Positions 29,880 to 40,318 of a stretch of 64,000 nucleotides of DNA are shown piece after piece. Made by a program: the position numbers and the translations under genes. How positions within the stretch are numbered: position 1 is the stretch's first letter; every line of letters begins with the position of its first letter. The notes beneath the pieces were generated by a model. The model searched no databases. It saw only the letters and a program-made list of their open reading frames with translations, and had not been told where the DNA came from. Source of the stretch: Ichthyophis bannanicus (Eukaryota > Chordata > Amphibia > Gymnophiona > Ichthyophiidae); assembly GCA_033557465.1 (NCBI GenBank), contig CM066033.1, positions 385,151,289 to 385,215,288 on the forward strand, read 5' to 3'.

Positions 29880-31260
29880 ATGTCAGCGAGGTCACAGTGT
29901 GTAATTTGTGGCACGAGTCCAGAGACAGGCAGCTGTTGGTGCTGTACAACAGTGTCCGTCAGTGTGGAACAGCAAATGGCGAGTTCCACGGCGTCCGCTC
30001 CTCTGGATACGGTGGCGGAACTGGAGGGTGAAGCTTGGATTGCAGGTCAGGCCGCTTCGGCTTCTGATGGGGCATCAGGTAACCCGAGTGCAAGTTCGGA
30101 TCTTGGCTTTGCTTCGCAGATGGAGGATTTTTGTCCGGACTTTGTATTACTCATGCATCAGGCGTTCTGTCGTAGACGGCAAGGTCAACTGCCGGGTACT
30201 TTACCTATTCCTTCCTCGAGTACGCGGTCCGGACTAGTGGAGCGCAAAAGTGTGGTTTTAAAAGCGTCCAAGAGACTGCGTCCTCCAGAGCCCTCTCCTT
30301 CCGAAGTAGGATGGCAGGAGGGAGAGGAGCCGGAGTTCGACATGGATGTGGACTTGGATGACTTAGAGGAGGGAGAGATTCCTGAGCCTGAGGATCAAGC
30401 GAGGATCCTTCGGGTATTTCGGAAGGATGAGTTGACGGCTCTTATTATGGAGGCCCTGTAGACACTTCGGCTACCGGATGTTCGGACGTTAGTCTAAGAG
30501 GATGCCGCAGATCCCATTATCCAGGCAGTGCGCCAAACGCAGGTGGTTTTTCCTGTCCACAAAGTGATAAACCAGATGATTCAGACCGAATGGGATCATC
30601 CTGAAGCAGGGCTAAAAGGGGTAAGAATTATGAACAAACTGTATCTCTTGGCGGAGAAAGACAAGGAGAGATTCCGTTCCCCAAAGATTGATGCTGCGGT
30701 TTTGGCGGTCACGAAGAAGACCACAATTCCGGTTGAAGGCAGCGCGGCTTTAAAGGAGGCGCAGGATAGAAAGATGGATGGTTTATTGAAACAGTCCTTT
30801 GAAGCGGATGCGATTTCGTTGCAGGCCTCCATGTGGAGCTTGGGTGGCTAGAGCCTGTCTCCACTGGGTTCAACACCTAAGCCAATCAGCGTCGCTGGAA
30901 CAAGACGAAGTGAGAGAGCTACAATGTTTAGAGTCGGGCTCTGCATATTTGGCAAATGTACACTATGATCTGATTAAAGCCTTATCGAACAGTATGGCTT
31001 CGCTCATAGCGGCGCGGAGGGCCCTGTGGCTAAAGAATTGGACGGCCGACGGTTCCTCTAAATCACCGCTTGGCAAGCTTCCGTTCAAGGGAAAGCTGTT
31101 GTTTGGGGAGGATCTGGATAAGTTAGTCAAAGAGTTAGGGGAGTCCAAGGGAGGTAGACTTCCAGAGGATAAACCCAGACAGGGTAGATATTTTCCATCC
31201 TTTCGAGGACAGTTTAGAGACTTTCGGAGATTTCAATCCCCCCGTTTCGCGGGATCCTAA
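29880..31260 (+). pseudogene. DIRS-E gag, two stops and a frameshift
   Basis: Starts MSARSQCVICG with a short Cys cluster (CVIC and CWCC). An acidic segment follows (DMDVDLDDLEEGEIPEPE), then a conserved block (VVFPVHKVINQMIQTEWDHP) and RRALWLKNW before a basic Arg/Phe-rich tail. Stops at 30459 and 30495 and a frameshift near 30835 break it. The middle block resembles the gag-like protein of other vertebrate DIRS elements; the role is inferred. Confidence 0.75.
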
Positions 31261-31292
31261 AGAGGAAGATTTACCTCAAGCCCAGGGGTTCC

Positions 31293-32159
31293 GTGGATTT
31301 CGGAGGGCAAGTAGAGGTTTCGCAGCGGCGTCAGTTGGAGCCGCTCGGAAGCCACAATGAATGGCGGCGGGTCCCGGCAGAAGGGCATCCGATCGGGGGT
31401 CGCCTTTGGGGTTTCCTTCCTGCCTGGACCCACATAACATCCGATCAGTGGGTCTTAGAGATAATCTGCAACGGTTATGCACGAGATCTGGCAAAACCGG
31501 TGCTGGACTCGTTCGTGAATTCTCCCTGCAGGGGTCCACGGAAGGCTTTCCAGGTACGACAAACTTTGAACCAGCTCTTACAGCTGCGAGCCATCGTTCC
31601 GGTTCCGCCAGCAGAATACAGCATGGGTCGTTACTCCATTTATTTCGTGGTGCCAAAGGAGGACGGTTCTCTTCGTCCTATTCTAGACCTCAAGGGAGTA
31701 AATCGTTGTCTCCGGGTGCCGCATTTTCGCATGGAGACGCTGCGGTCTGTCATTGTGGCAGTTCGTCAGGGAGAGTATCTAACGTGTCTAGATCTCACGG
31801 AGGCCTATCTTCATGTCCCGATCAGGGCGTCGCACCAAAGGTTTTTACGGTTCGCACTACCTTGGGGGCATTACCAGTTTCAGGCACTACCCTTCGGGCT
31901 GGCAACGGCTCCGCGGGTCTTCACCAAAATAATGGTAGTGGTGGCGGCAGCGCTGCGGAAGGAAGGGGTCTTGGTACATCCCTATCTCAACGATTGGCTG
32001 ATACGAGCAAAGTCCCAAGCCGAGAACGAAAAAGTCATGGAAAAGGTAGTAGCTTTCCTTCAGAGTCTAGGCTGGGTGGTCAATCTGGTCAAAAGTTACT
32101 TGACTCCGACTCAGGTGCTCGAGTATTTGGGAGTGCAGTTCGATACTCGGAAAGGCTAG
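31293..32159 (+). pseudogene. DIRS-E reverse transcriptase
   Basis: 288 open codons carrying most RT landmarks: YFVVPKEDGSLRPILDLKG, LDLTEAYLHVPI, LPFGLATAPRVFTK and YLNDWL. The catalytic pair is N-D instead of the D-D of DIRS-F (YLDDWL), a change expected to damage catalysis. It ends at a premature stop before RNase H. Copies element RNA into DNA in family members. Confidence 0.85.
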
Positions 32160-32349
32160 GTATTTCTGACAGAACGCAGAGCCCAGGCTCTCTGGGGTCT
32201 GGTGCAGGCCTTCAGGAAGATGGCAGCCCTGACGGCATGGAAAGGTGTTGGGGACAATGGCATCTACACTGGAGGTCGTCCCTTGGGCCAGATTTCATAT
32301 GAGGCTGTTGCAGCATGCCTTGCTTCGCTACTGGTCCAACCAGTCAGAT

Positions 32350-32760
32350 TAGTTGAGCAAGCGACTCCCTTGTCCTCTGCAGGTCCGGCAAGCCCTGCAG
32401 TGGTGGCTGCTGCCTGCGTCCTTGCGAGTGGGGATGCCATTGGAACAGCCGGCATGGATCTCCCTCTTGTCGGATGCCAGCCTCGCAGGCTGGGGAGCAC
32501 ATTGCGGAGTACACTTTGCGCAGGGACTGTGGATGGCGGAGGAGAGCAGCTGGTTGATCAACCATCTAGAGCTGAGGGTGGTGTTTCTGGCCCTGCAGAG
32601 TTTCGAAGTGCAGGTGACGCGCCAAGCGGTAAGAGTGCTGTCGGACAATGCCGCGACCGTGGCATAAATAAATCGACAGGGCTGCACAGGGAGCGCAACC
32701 ATGGAGGAAGAGGCCGAAAGGCTTTTTGCCTGGATAGAATCGCGCTTACAAGTGATATCG
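32350..32760 (+). pseudogene. DIRS-E RNase H, one stop
   Basis: ISLLSDASLAGWG (first Asp), NHLELRVVFLAL (Glu) and VRVLSDNAATVA (second Asp), then a TAA at 32665 within what is YVNKQGGTGS in DIRS-F (here stop-INRQGCTGS). It would degrade RNA in RNA-DNA hybrids. Confidence 0.78.
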
Positions 32761-32815
32761 GCAGCGCCCATAGCCAGAAAAGATAAAGTGACGGTGGATT
32801 CTCAGCAGAGTTCGG

Positions 32816-33253
32816 GTGGATGCAGGGGAATGGGAGTTGCATCCCAACGTTTTCGCTCAGTTGATTCTCCGGTGGGAAGCACCAGTTATGGATTTGATGG
32901 CCACCTATCAGTCTGCAAAAGCAAGTCAGTTTTTCAGCAGACGGCGGGAACCCATGACGGAGGGGATCGACGCCTTGATGCAGCCGTGGCCGGCGACGGG
33001 TCTTCTCTATGTGTTTCTGCCGTGGGCACTTATTGGTCAAGTGATTCAGCATATCGAAGCGCATCGGGGCAGGGTGCTTCTAATAGCACCGGACTGGCCC
33101 AGGTGTCTGTGGTATGCCGATCTGATAAGATTACTAGACGGAGTCCCGTGGCGTCTTCCGTTGTTGCTGGCCCTTCTGTTGCAGGGTCCCCTTCGGATGG
33201 CGCAGGTGGATCGCTTCTCGCTTACGGCTTGGCCATTGAAAGGGCGAGGCTAA
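32816..33253 (+). pseudogene. DIRS-E methyltransferase-like domain
   Basis: 145 open codons: VMDLMATYQSAKASQFF, GLLYVFLPWALIGQVI, VLLIAPDWPRCLWYADL and FSLTAWPLKG. Equivalent in order and motif to DIRS-F 44090-44474. Known in the family as a Dam-like domain; no substrate is demonstrated by sequence. Confidence 0.7.
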
Positions 33254-33277
33254 AAAAGAAAGGCTATTCCAGGTCGG

Positions 33278-34283
33278 TTGTGGCGACTTTGCTTCAGGTA
33301 CGGAAGCATTCGACTTCGTTGGCCTATGTACGTATCTGGTGGACCTTTTGAGGATTGGTGTTTAAAGCATCAGGTCCGTGCTTCCACAGCATCAGTGTCG
33401 TTGGTGTTGAGGTTTTTACAAGATGGCTTTGAAAAGGGACTAGCCGCCAGTTCCTTGAGAGTGCAGTTAGCGGCCTTGGCCTGCTATAGGGGTAAGGTTC
33501 AGGGTGTGGCACTTGGAGCTCACGGTGATGATGTACGTTTTCTTAAAGTGGTTTCCAATCTACGTCCAGCGTGTCAGCTTTCCATTCCACCGTGGGATCT
33601 CAACTTGGTTTTACGGGCCTTAGTAAAGGCTCCATTTGAGTCCTTAAGTCAAGCCTCGGTTAAGGATTTGACTCTTAAGGTGGTCTTTTTGGTGGCTATT
33701 TGTTCGGCTAGGCGCATTTCAGAGTTGCAAGCTCTTTTGAGCAGACAGCCCTTCTGTGTTTTTCCAGAGAGAAGGTGGTTCTTCGGCCGGTGCCTTCGTT
33801 CTTACCTAAGGTGTCTTCTTCTTTTCATGTGAATCAGATGGTGTCACTGCCAGTTTTGCAGACAGAAGTCGGGCAAGCGTCGGATCGAGGCTTGAGTCAT
33901 TTGGACATAAAGAGGGTGTTACACCGGTATTTGGCAGTTTGAGTCCTTTCGCAAGACAGATCGTCTGTGTTATTTGGAGGTCCCCCAAAAGGAGAGGTGG
34001 CGGCGAAGGCATCCATTTCCAGGTGGATTAAGGAGACAATTGTCTCAGCTTACATGTTGCAGGGGCATCCAGACCCGTGGGTCTGAGAGCTCATTCTACT
34101 AGAGTGCAAGCGGCTTCCTGGGCAGAGCACAGTCTGGTGCCACCGGTAGAGATTTGTAGGGAGGCAACTTGCTTGTCGCTGCATACTTTCAGTAAGCACT
34201 ACTGTCTGGATGTGCTGGCGGTGAAGGATGCCTGTTTCGGGTTGGTGGTTTTGCGTGCCGGCTGGCAGGGTCCCCCCCGTTAG
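33278..34283 (+). pseudogene. DIRS-E tyrosine recombinase, frameshifted
   Basis: 33278-33832 is open and holds the N-terminal domain (SSLRVQLAALACYRG) and box I VAICSARRISELQAL with the catalytic Arg. After frame breaks, 34077-34283 holds box II and the nucleophile: RAHSTR (His and Arg), VEICREATCLS (where others have TWSS) and SKHYCLD with Tyr. The stop at 34283 is 13 bases before the ICR. Confidence 0.83.
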
Positions 34284-34295
34284 TACTGCTCTGTT

Positions 34296-34398
34296 ACATC
34301 CCAGAGGTGGAGGACTAAACTGGAGGAATGATAAGGAAATAGAAATTACACTTACCTGGTAATTGTAGTTCCTTGAGTGATGACAGTTTAGTCCTCAT
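34296..34398 (+). repeat. DIRS-E internal complementary region
   Basis: GGAGGAATGATAAGGAA (left-end complement) joined to ATAGAAATTACACTTACCTGG (right-end complement). Confidence 0.87.
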
Positions 34399-34698
34399 TC
34401 CTGCTCTCAGACTCTAAGGTCAGCTCGGCACGTGTTCATGACTGAGAGGCGAATTTGCAGGTGAGTTCTTATCCGTGATGTCCAAGTCTCCTCTTTGGGG
34501 TTACAAGCCCAAAAAGTATCTTCTTCCTCTATCTATGTTTCCTGGCTCGGCAGGGGAGAAGAGCGTTAAAAAGAAAAGTTGAGACTTTTCCTATTAAGGA
34601 CAGGTTCATGTTCTGTTAAGGGTTCCAATTCTTTAAAAAAAAAAGAAACCCTTTGTTAGCTAGCTAGTTGTTCTTTTGAGTCTGCTTTGTCAATAGTT

Positions 34699-34862
34699 CA
34701 CTGGGGGCTGATGGGGAATTCCAGCACGCTACATCCCAGTGAGGTGAAGATTTTGATTGGTCCAGTCTCCAAGCTGCAGGAGGAGGTGCACTACCCAGAG
34801 GTGGAGGACTAAACTGTCGTCACTCAAGGAACTACAATTACCAGGTAAGTGTAATTTCTATT
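34699..34862 (+). repeat. DIRS-E right inverted terminal repeat
   Basis: Starts CACTGGGGGCTGATGGGG and ends TTACCAGGTAAGTGTAATTT CTAT. Confidence 0.87.
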
Positions 34863-37800
34863 TTTATCAACCTTTACAGTACCTCTTGCAAGAATACTTC
34901 CTACAGTGGTGTACCCCAAGATATACCCATAATTGAAGAGGACATTTATATTTCATGTCTAGCTGCAGATGAACTAGTTATGTTTTTGTTGGGTAGCTCT
35001 GGACAGTTGCTCCTTCCTGATCTGCTACAAGAGCTCATTTATTAGGGCAGTGTTCAGTAGTGATGTTTATCTAGGCGATGAGGGATATAGTTTGTGTGCC
35101 TACTGCCACTGCATCCTTCCTCTTTGCTTTGTGAGGAATAGGGGACATGGCTGTTGGGGCTGGTGCATGCTGAGCTGGTCAAGCAGATAAATCCACATAT
35201 TTAGCAAATGTAAAGATCATGCACTGTTACTGAAAGACCTTCTCATTCTCTCAAGGAATTGAGACTACCCGAGAAAAATAAAAAAAGCATTGTCAAATGG
35301 CTCCTCTACAGCTAGAATGGCAGAGATATAAATTCTCTCAACCTCCATAAGATGCAGGTGCAACAATGTCAGACTAGCATATTACAGTGAAAAAAAGCCC
35401 AAGAACCTCGAATGAGGAGGATATGTGTCTTTTTTTTAAATCTTTTTTATTAGGGAGAGATACACAGATTCAGAGCATATCATACACAACAAGCCAACAT
35501 GGCCAATCAGACAAGAAGGCCAAAAGATGTATAGCTGAAATTCAATTAACGCCATATCAGCCATTTTTCCCCATCGAACCCGTCACCTCCTCTTCTACTA
35601 CCTGCCCACCGAGGATCTATCCAACTTGTTACTGCTAGGGCCCATGGTACTCTTACAAGGATCCCAAGAGAATTGTAGAAAGAGGAAAAAAGACAAAGCC
35701 ATCAGGGCTGGTGCCAAGGCTATAAGGCACCCTAACCAAAATGTTATCCTTGTGCCTCTCACAAGCCATGGCTTAAGCAGTCACCTAGTTTGTGTAGTGG
35801 TTGAGCTGACTCTGGGAACCGTTATCCTCCAGTACCTATCCACATTCACTTGCCTTACTTCAACATCCTTTTCTGTTACTCTCTAATAGTTTAATAAACT
35901 ACATGCCTTATGTGGCAGTTTGTCTTGTTTCTTTAAATTAAGATGAACACTATAGTGGAGATGACCCTCACTTTTTTCAGCTTAGGAGTTATCAGCCAAA
36001 AGAGGAAAAAATTCACACACCACTTACATTTTTTTTATTTAGCAGTTTCCCTGTGTGCCTTTGGTGCTCTGCTCAGTCAGAACCATGGTTAAGATCCTGG
36101 TGCCATAAGATCCTCATCTGCAACTACCTAAGCAGTTTTTCCCCCTTTTTATAACAGTGCCCCCACCAAATTTATCTAGACTTGCATTGGCACGAACGGC
36201 CCTTAACAAAGGGCCATGCACAACTGCACAAGGGTTGCTTCTAAACTTCTGCAATCACTACCCCTGACATTGGCCGCGAAGTGTTGTTTCTAAGTAATAG
36301 CACCCCCACCCCACTCTCTGGTGGCTATAAATGTTGCTTCCTCAGCAACTGATAGTGGGAGTGGAAGACTTGATTTGAGGTTCAAGCAAGTGTCCTTCAA
36401 TATGGCAGTGGTGCAGCCTAAACCTATTTTTAATTCCTTTTCCTTTTAAACAAAAGAAAAACCCATACCGGAAATCATTTATTTCCTTCTGCAAAACTCC
36501 CCTTCCACTTATAGATAACAGGGAAGTTACTTTCTGCAGGACTCCACAGAATAAATGGGATAGATATAGAGTGCTGGCAGGGGGAGGCGTGTAAAGAAAC
36601 AATCACAACAGGAATATGTACTGTTTATTCTAGAATAAATCTCTTTACATTTTACAATCTGTAAAACACAGAAAACCTCTTAAGAGTAGACCATTTCCAT
36701 AATGTGCCTCCTTGCTCCTCCCCTGCAGCAGACCCGGTTTCATGTCTCCTGTTCGGGCTTGGACGACACATGAATGGTGGGAAGGCGGGAGCACTGCATA
36801 CTTTGACGTGGCCTAGGGGTTAAGTGCTCCATCCTCAGCTGGTATAGGTGTCTGTTGCTGCAACACACCAGGGGACAGCAGGAGGGACTAAAATAAAAAG
36901 CTGAAAGAGAAAGCTATTGCCCTTACCGGGGGTCCCAACAGCAGTAGCCTTACTGTTTGTTTTTTAATGCTGAGAAGGTGCCGAATTTTAGCCTTTTTGT
37001 TTGTTTTTACTTTGGTAGGCACAGGCATTTAAGAGTGGTCTTAATTTCTATAAGATGATCATCAGTTTTGTATTAGTAGTTATGTGGAAATGTTCAGTCA
37101 GCTCAATTAAACCTGATTGGAGTCTGTCACAATTTAGCCTGATGGATGTGTGTAAAACCTCAAGTAGCTGGCTAAAATCTAATGAGTTAAATCTGGCTCT
37201 CTTAGATTTAAGCATGGACTCCATCTGCCCCTGCGTTTAGCCCATCTACTACTTCTGCCCTCCTACTTGCTGCAGCTGGGGTTTTTAATGGTTTAGGGCA
37301 CAGATGAAAAGTTCTGAGAAGGCGCTCCCTCTCCTCACAGCAGTAATGGTGTGTTGGTATATTAGCCTGTTGGAAGAAGGCAAAAGCTATCGAACAAAGT
37401 TAGGATTTTTCAGGGAAGTGATGGCTATAGAAGTCATATTTTGTTTTGCTGAGTGCTCATGTTTTATGCTGTTGATGCACTTGAGCTACTAATAAATGAA
37501 CTAAAAATGAAACATCCGCATGAGCTCAGTGGTCTGAGAAGCGAGTAGGGTAAAAGTAAGCATCAAGGAATACAGTAAATGGATTTTCAGCAGGTACGAG
37601 CAGTGGAACACCTTTTTGGTTGGAAGGACCAAATAATCCAACCTTCAGCCCCACCTCCAAGCTCTTAAGTTGCTAATGCAATGTTGGGTGAAATATTGGT
37701 GGGGGTCTTGGCCCCTGTGGCCCATCCCATTCCGCTGCCTATGTTAGCAGGAAAGCAAAGTAATGATAACACCTGAAAGAGGAACAATGGGACAAGCTAC

Positions 37801-38490
37801 TGTAGAGGCATTTTCTCTAAATATTAAGATTACGGTATATATTTCTGCAATGGCGGAAGGCCATTTCTTGGTATGAAGTAAGAGTCAGCTTGCTTCAGGA
37901 ACTGTGCGTAGCCTTTTCACTAATAAGTAGAAAAATAATTACAGGAACAATGAAGCAAATGTCTGAAGAAATACAAATAGCTTGCCCCAAGGATCAAGAA
38001 GCTAAGTTAGCACCAAATAGCAAGTTGTTATTTGTTTTGGGTAGGGTGCAGGGAGGAGGAAGTTGTTTGGAGCAGGCAGGGCACTTCTTGAAAGCCTGGG
38101 ATTGATGAACCAAACGCAGGAGAAAAGGCTGAAGAGGGGCTCGTCTCATTCTTCGTGCAGACTCAATGCCAGGAAATCAGCATGCACTGAAGATATCAGA
38201 TAACTGCAGCAGCATATAGGGAAGTGCATTTTTCGGTTTATAATAGCACATACAAATTTATTTAGTGCATATTAACCAGCATGCATTGTTACAAGAAGAG
38301 AGATGAAATGATACAAACTGGAAAACCAAACCAAGCAAAGGTTTTCTGCCCGTGCACCCTGAGAACCCTAGGTACAGTTCTGATAAGCTTTTGGTACATG
38401 CATCCTAATATTTGATGAGTCCTTTTCATTTGGGCCATCACTTAGGGAAATCAGGCCAATAAATCCACCCAAGTCGTGGAGTAAAATCTA
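34863..38490. other. Intergenic, no gene recognised
   Basis: Only short open frames without family resemblance (for example 35387-35638, 37055-37240). No exon-like unit with good splice sites and a known peptide was found. Confidence 0.45.
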
Positions 38491-38612
38491 AGACTGGATT
38501 GCCCTGTCCCAAAAGGGCAGTCAGTTGGTACAATCGAGTCTATATTTTTCTAGACTGGATTGCCCTGTCCCGAAAGGGCAGTCAGTTGGTACAATCGAGT
38601 CAATATTTTTCT
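38491..38612. repeat. 61-bp tandem duplication with hairpin core
   Basis: AGACTGGATTGCCCTGTCCC begins at 38491 and 38552. The two units are almost identical through ACAATCGAGTC and ATATTTTTCT. Each unit contains the inverted pair TGCCCT / AGGGCA. Confidence 0.9.
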
Positions 38613-38851
38613 AAATGCTGACCGCAGCATTTAAATTATTTATGTATGTTCAATGCTTCTATCTAGATAGCCAGTGGTGCTGAATATTCAAGAAGAGTGG
38701 TGACGGCTGCAGCTCTGTAGATACTGGAAATATTCAAGTTTGCTGGCTATGGGTGACAGGCTTTGCGTCTTCACTTTTGTGAGCCACCTGGTCTTACCTA
38801 TGGCCAGCAACCTTGGGTACTGGAGGTCTTTGGTGCCTCCTTCTGTTCTAA

Positions 38852-39024
38852 CAGTGGTTCTCACCTCGGGAAAGCACCAACCAGACAGGTTTTCAGGATA
38901 TGCACAAGTATGAATGAGAGATCTGCATACCTGCCTTTATAGCATGCAAATTTTATCTCATGCATATTCATTGAGGATATCCTGAAAACCTGATGCTTCC
39001 CAAGGATAGCTTTGAGAACCACTG
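38852..39024. mobile_element. Palindromic hAT-like MITE
   Basis: CAGTGGTTCTC at the left and GAGAACCACTG at the right. The arms contain GGTTTTCAGGATATGCAC and its mirror CATTGAGGATATCCTGAAA. Same family as 15795-16028. Confidence 0.8.
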
Positions 39025-39069
39025 ATCAAGCCAAGTGGAACAGCAGTGCAGGACGTACTGATAGATGGC

Positions 39070-39206
39070 CAGAGGTAGGCAATCTCTAGAGCCCATGGAC
39101 ACCAATCTCCATTTGTGTGCAGACCTATCTCATGCATCTTCACCATGGATAGCCTGAAAACCTGAACCAACTGCTGTCCATGGGAAATGGAGTTTGCCTA
39201 CCCCTG
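39070..39206. mobile_element. MITE with CAGGGGTAGGCAAACT-type ends
   Basis: CAGAGGTAGGCAATCT at the left and AGTTTGCCTACCCCTG at the right are inverted repeats. The interior has GATAGCCTGAAAACCTG, so it is related to the neighbouring MITE but with other termini. Confidence 0.7.
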
Positions 39207-40087
39207 TTGATGGTTAAAGATTGATCCGGAGGCAAGACATGCGGTCCAGGGGAAGCATTAGAAGCTTGTGTTCCTATGCTGCAGGCTAGCCTGGCTGGGG
39301 TTCCTTCCAAGCAATAGGATTTCCTACATTTTCTTAAGCTATTTCTTGCCCCATGAGCATGGTAAAGTAAGTGAGGTTACTGGCTTTCTCTCCTCAATTT
39401 CCCTGATGTAATGCTTTTTACAAAACAGACTGTTTTTGCAGGGAGTCTTGTTATATATCTAAAACATTTAGGCATTCATATCAACCTGTAGTCCAAAAAT
39501 ATCTTCAGTGATTCTGCAAATAGCTTATTACATATGGACAGAGTTCATCCACAGAATTAAGGAGAACTGAGTCTTCCAAGGCAGCAGACTCATGTCATCC
39601 ATTCATCACTGCTGCTAAGAGTGAAACTTCAGCCTGCTAGAGGATCCTCCGGCAAATCATCTCTCATCTTTTCTCCTTTCCCTCCTTCATACCAATACCT
39701 ATCACCTTTGTCCAAAGCTTTTCTCCCCTCCCCTCCCCTCCCCTCCTCCATTCTGTCCCATTGTCCAGCCCGTCTCACTAGCTGCCAGTGACATTGTCCT
39801 TCACCATTCCCATGCTGTCGGCTCCACATTGCACTTTTTTCCAGTTTGGTGCTAGCTATGCTATTTGTCATGCAGTTGGCTTGTTCTTCCCATGGCCGGC
39901 ATGATGGGCTCAGCTAATTCTAAATACACCCTGTGACACTTTTTGTAATTACCACTGCAGACTCACTTGGCCACAGTTGTGGACTGCCACACTTATGGCT
40001 GGTTAAATGGGCTTTACTCACCAAACATGCAACTTCTCACTCTTCCCATGGCTGGCAAATGAACACAGTTAGAGGTGATATGCTTCA
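39207..40087. other. Intergenic, with a CCCCT simple repeat
   Basis: Pure CCCCT repeats lie around 39723-39748. No gene or transposon end was identified before the left end of DIRS-F. Confidence 0.5.
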
Positions 40088-40240
40088 TTCTCCATGGACA
40101 AGCAGGATTCCGTCAGCCACACCTGGTATCGTCCTCCGGGCGGCGCCAATACGGAATTGCTCTCTAGAGCTCAGAAAGCTGAGACTTTCTGAGCCCGCCC
40201 AGGTAGCCCACCCTACCGCTCCGCCCCCTAGCCACCAGTA
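40088..40240 (+). repeat. DIRS-F left inverted terminal repeat
   Basis: TTCTCCATGGACAAGCAGGA start; complementary to 46009-46180 through GGGGGCGGAGCGGTAGGGTG. Confidence 0.92.
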
Positions 40241-40318
40241 TTCTTCCTTCCGCCTTGCCAGCAAGACGGACCCTGCTCTCTCTCTCTCCATTTTATTATT
40301 TTGTTTGTTATTTTTATC

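Larger units (their letters stand above)
28801..34862 (+). mobile_element. DIRS-E, near full-length DIRS of a separate family
   Basis: Terminal repeats 28801-28932 and 34699-34862, unrelated in sequence to those of A-D. ICR 34296-34398. All expected regions are present in order: gag (29880-31260), RT (31293-32159), RNase H (32350-32760), methyltransferase-like (32816-33253), recombinase (33278-34283). Each is interrupted by a stop or frameshift. Confidence 0.87.

Noticed and set aside
31361..32302. 313-codon frame in DIRS-E as a separate protein
   Set aside because: Overlaps the RT frame, no motif of its own; kept only as part of the overlapping-frame observation.
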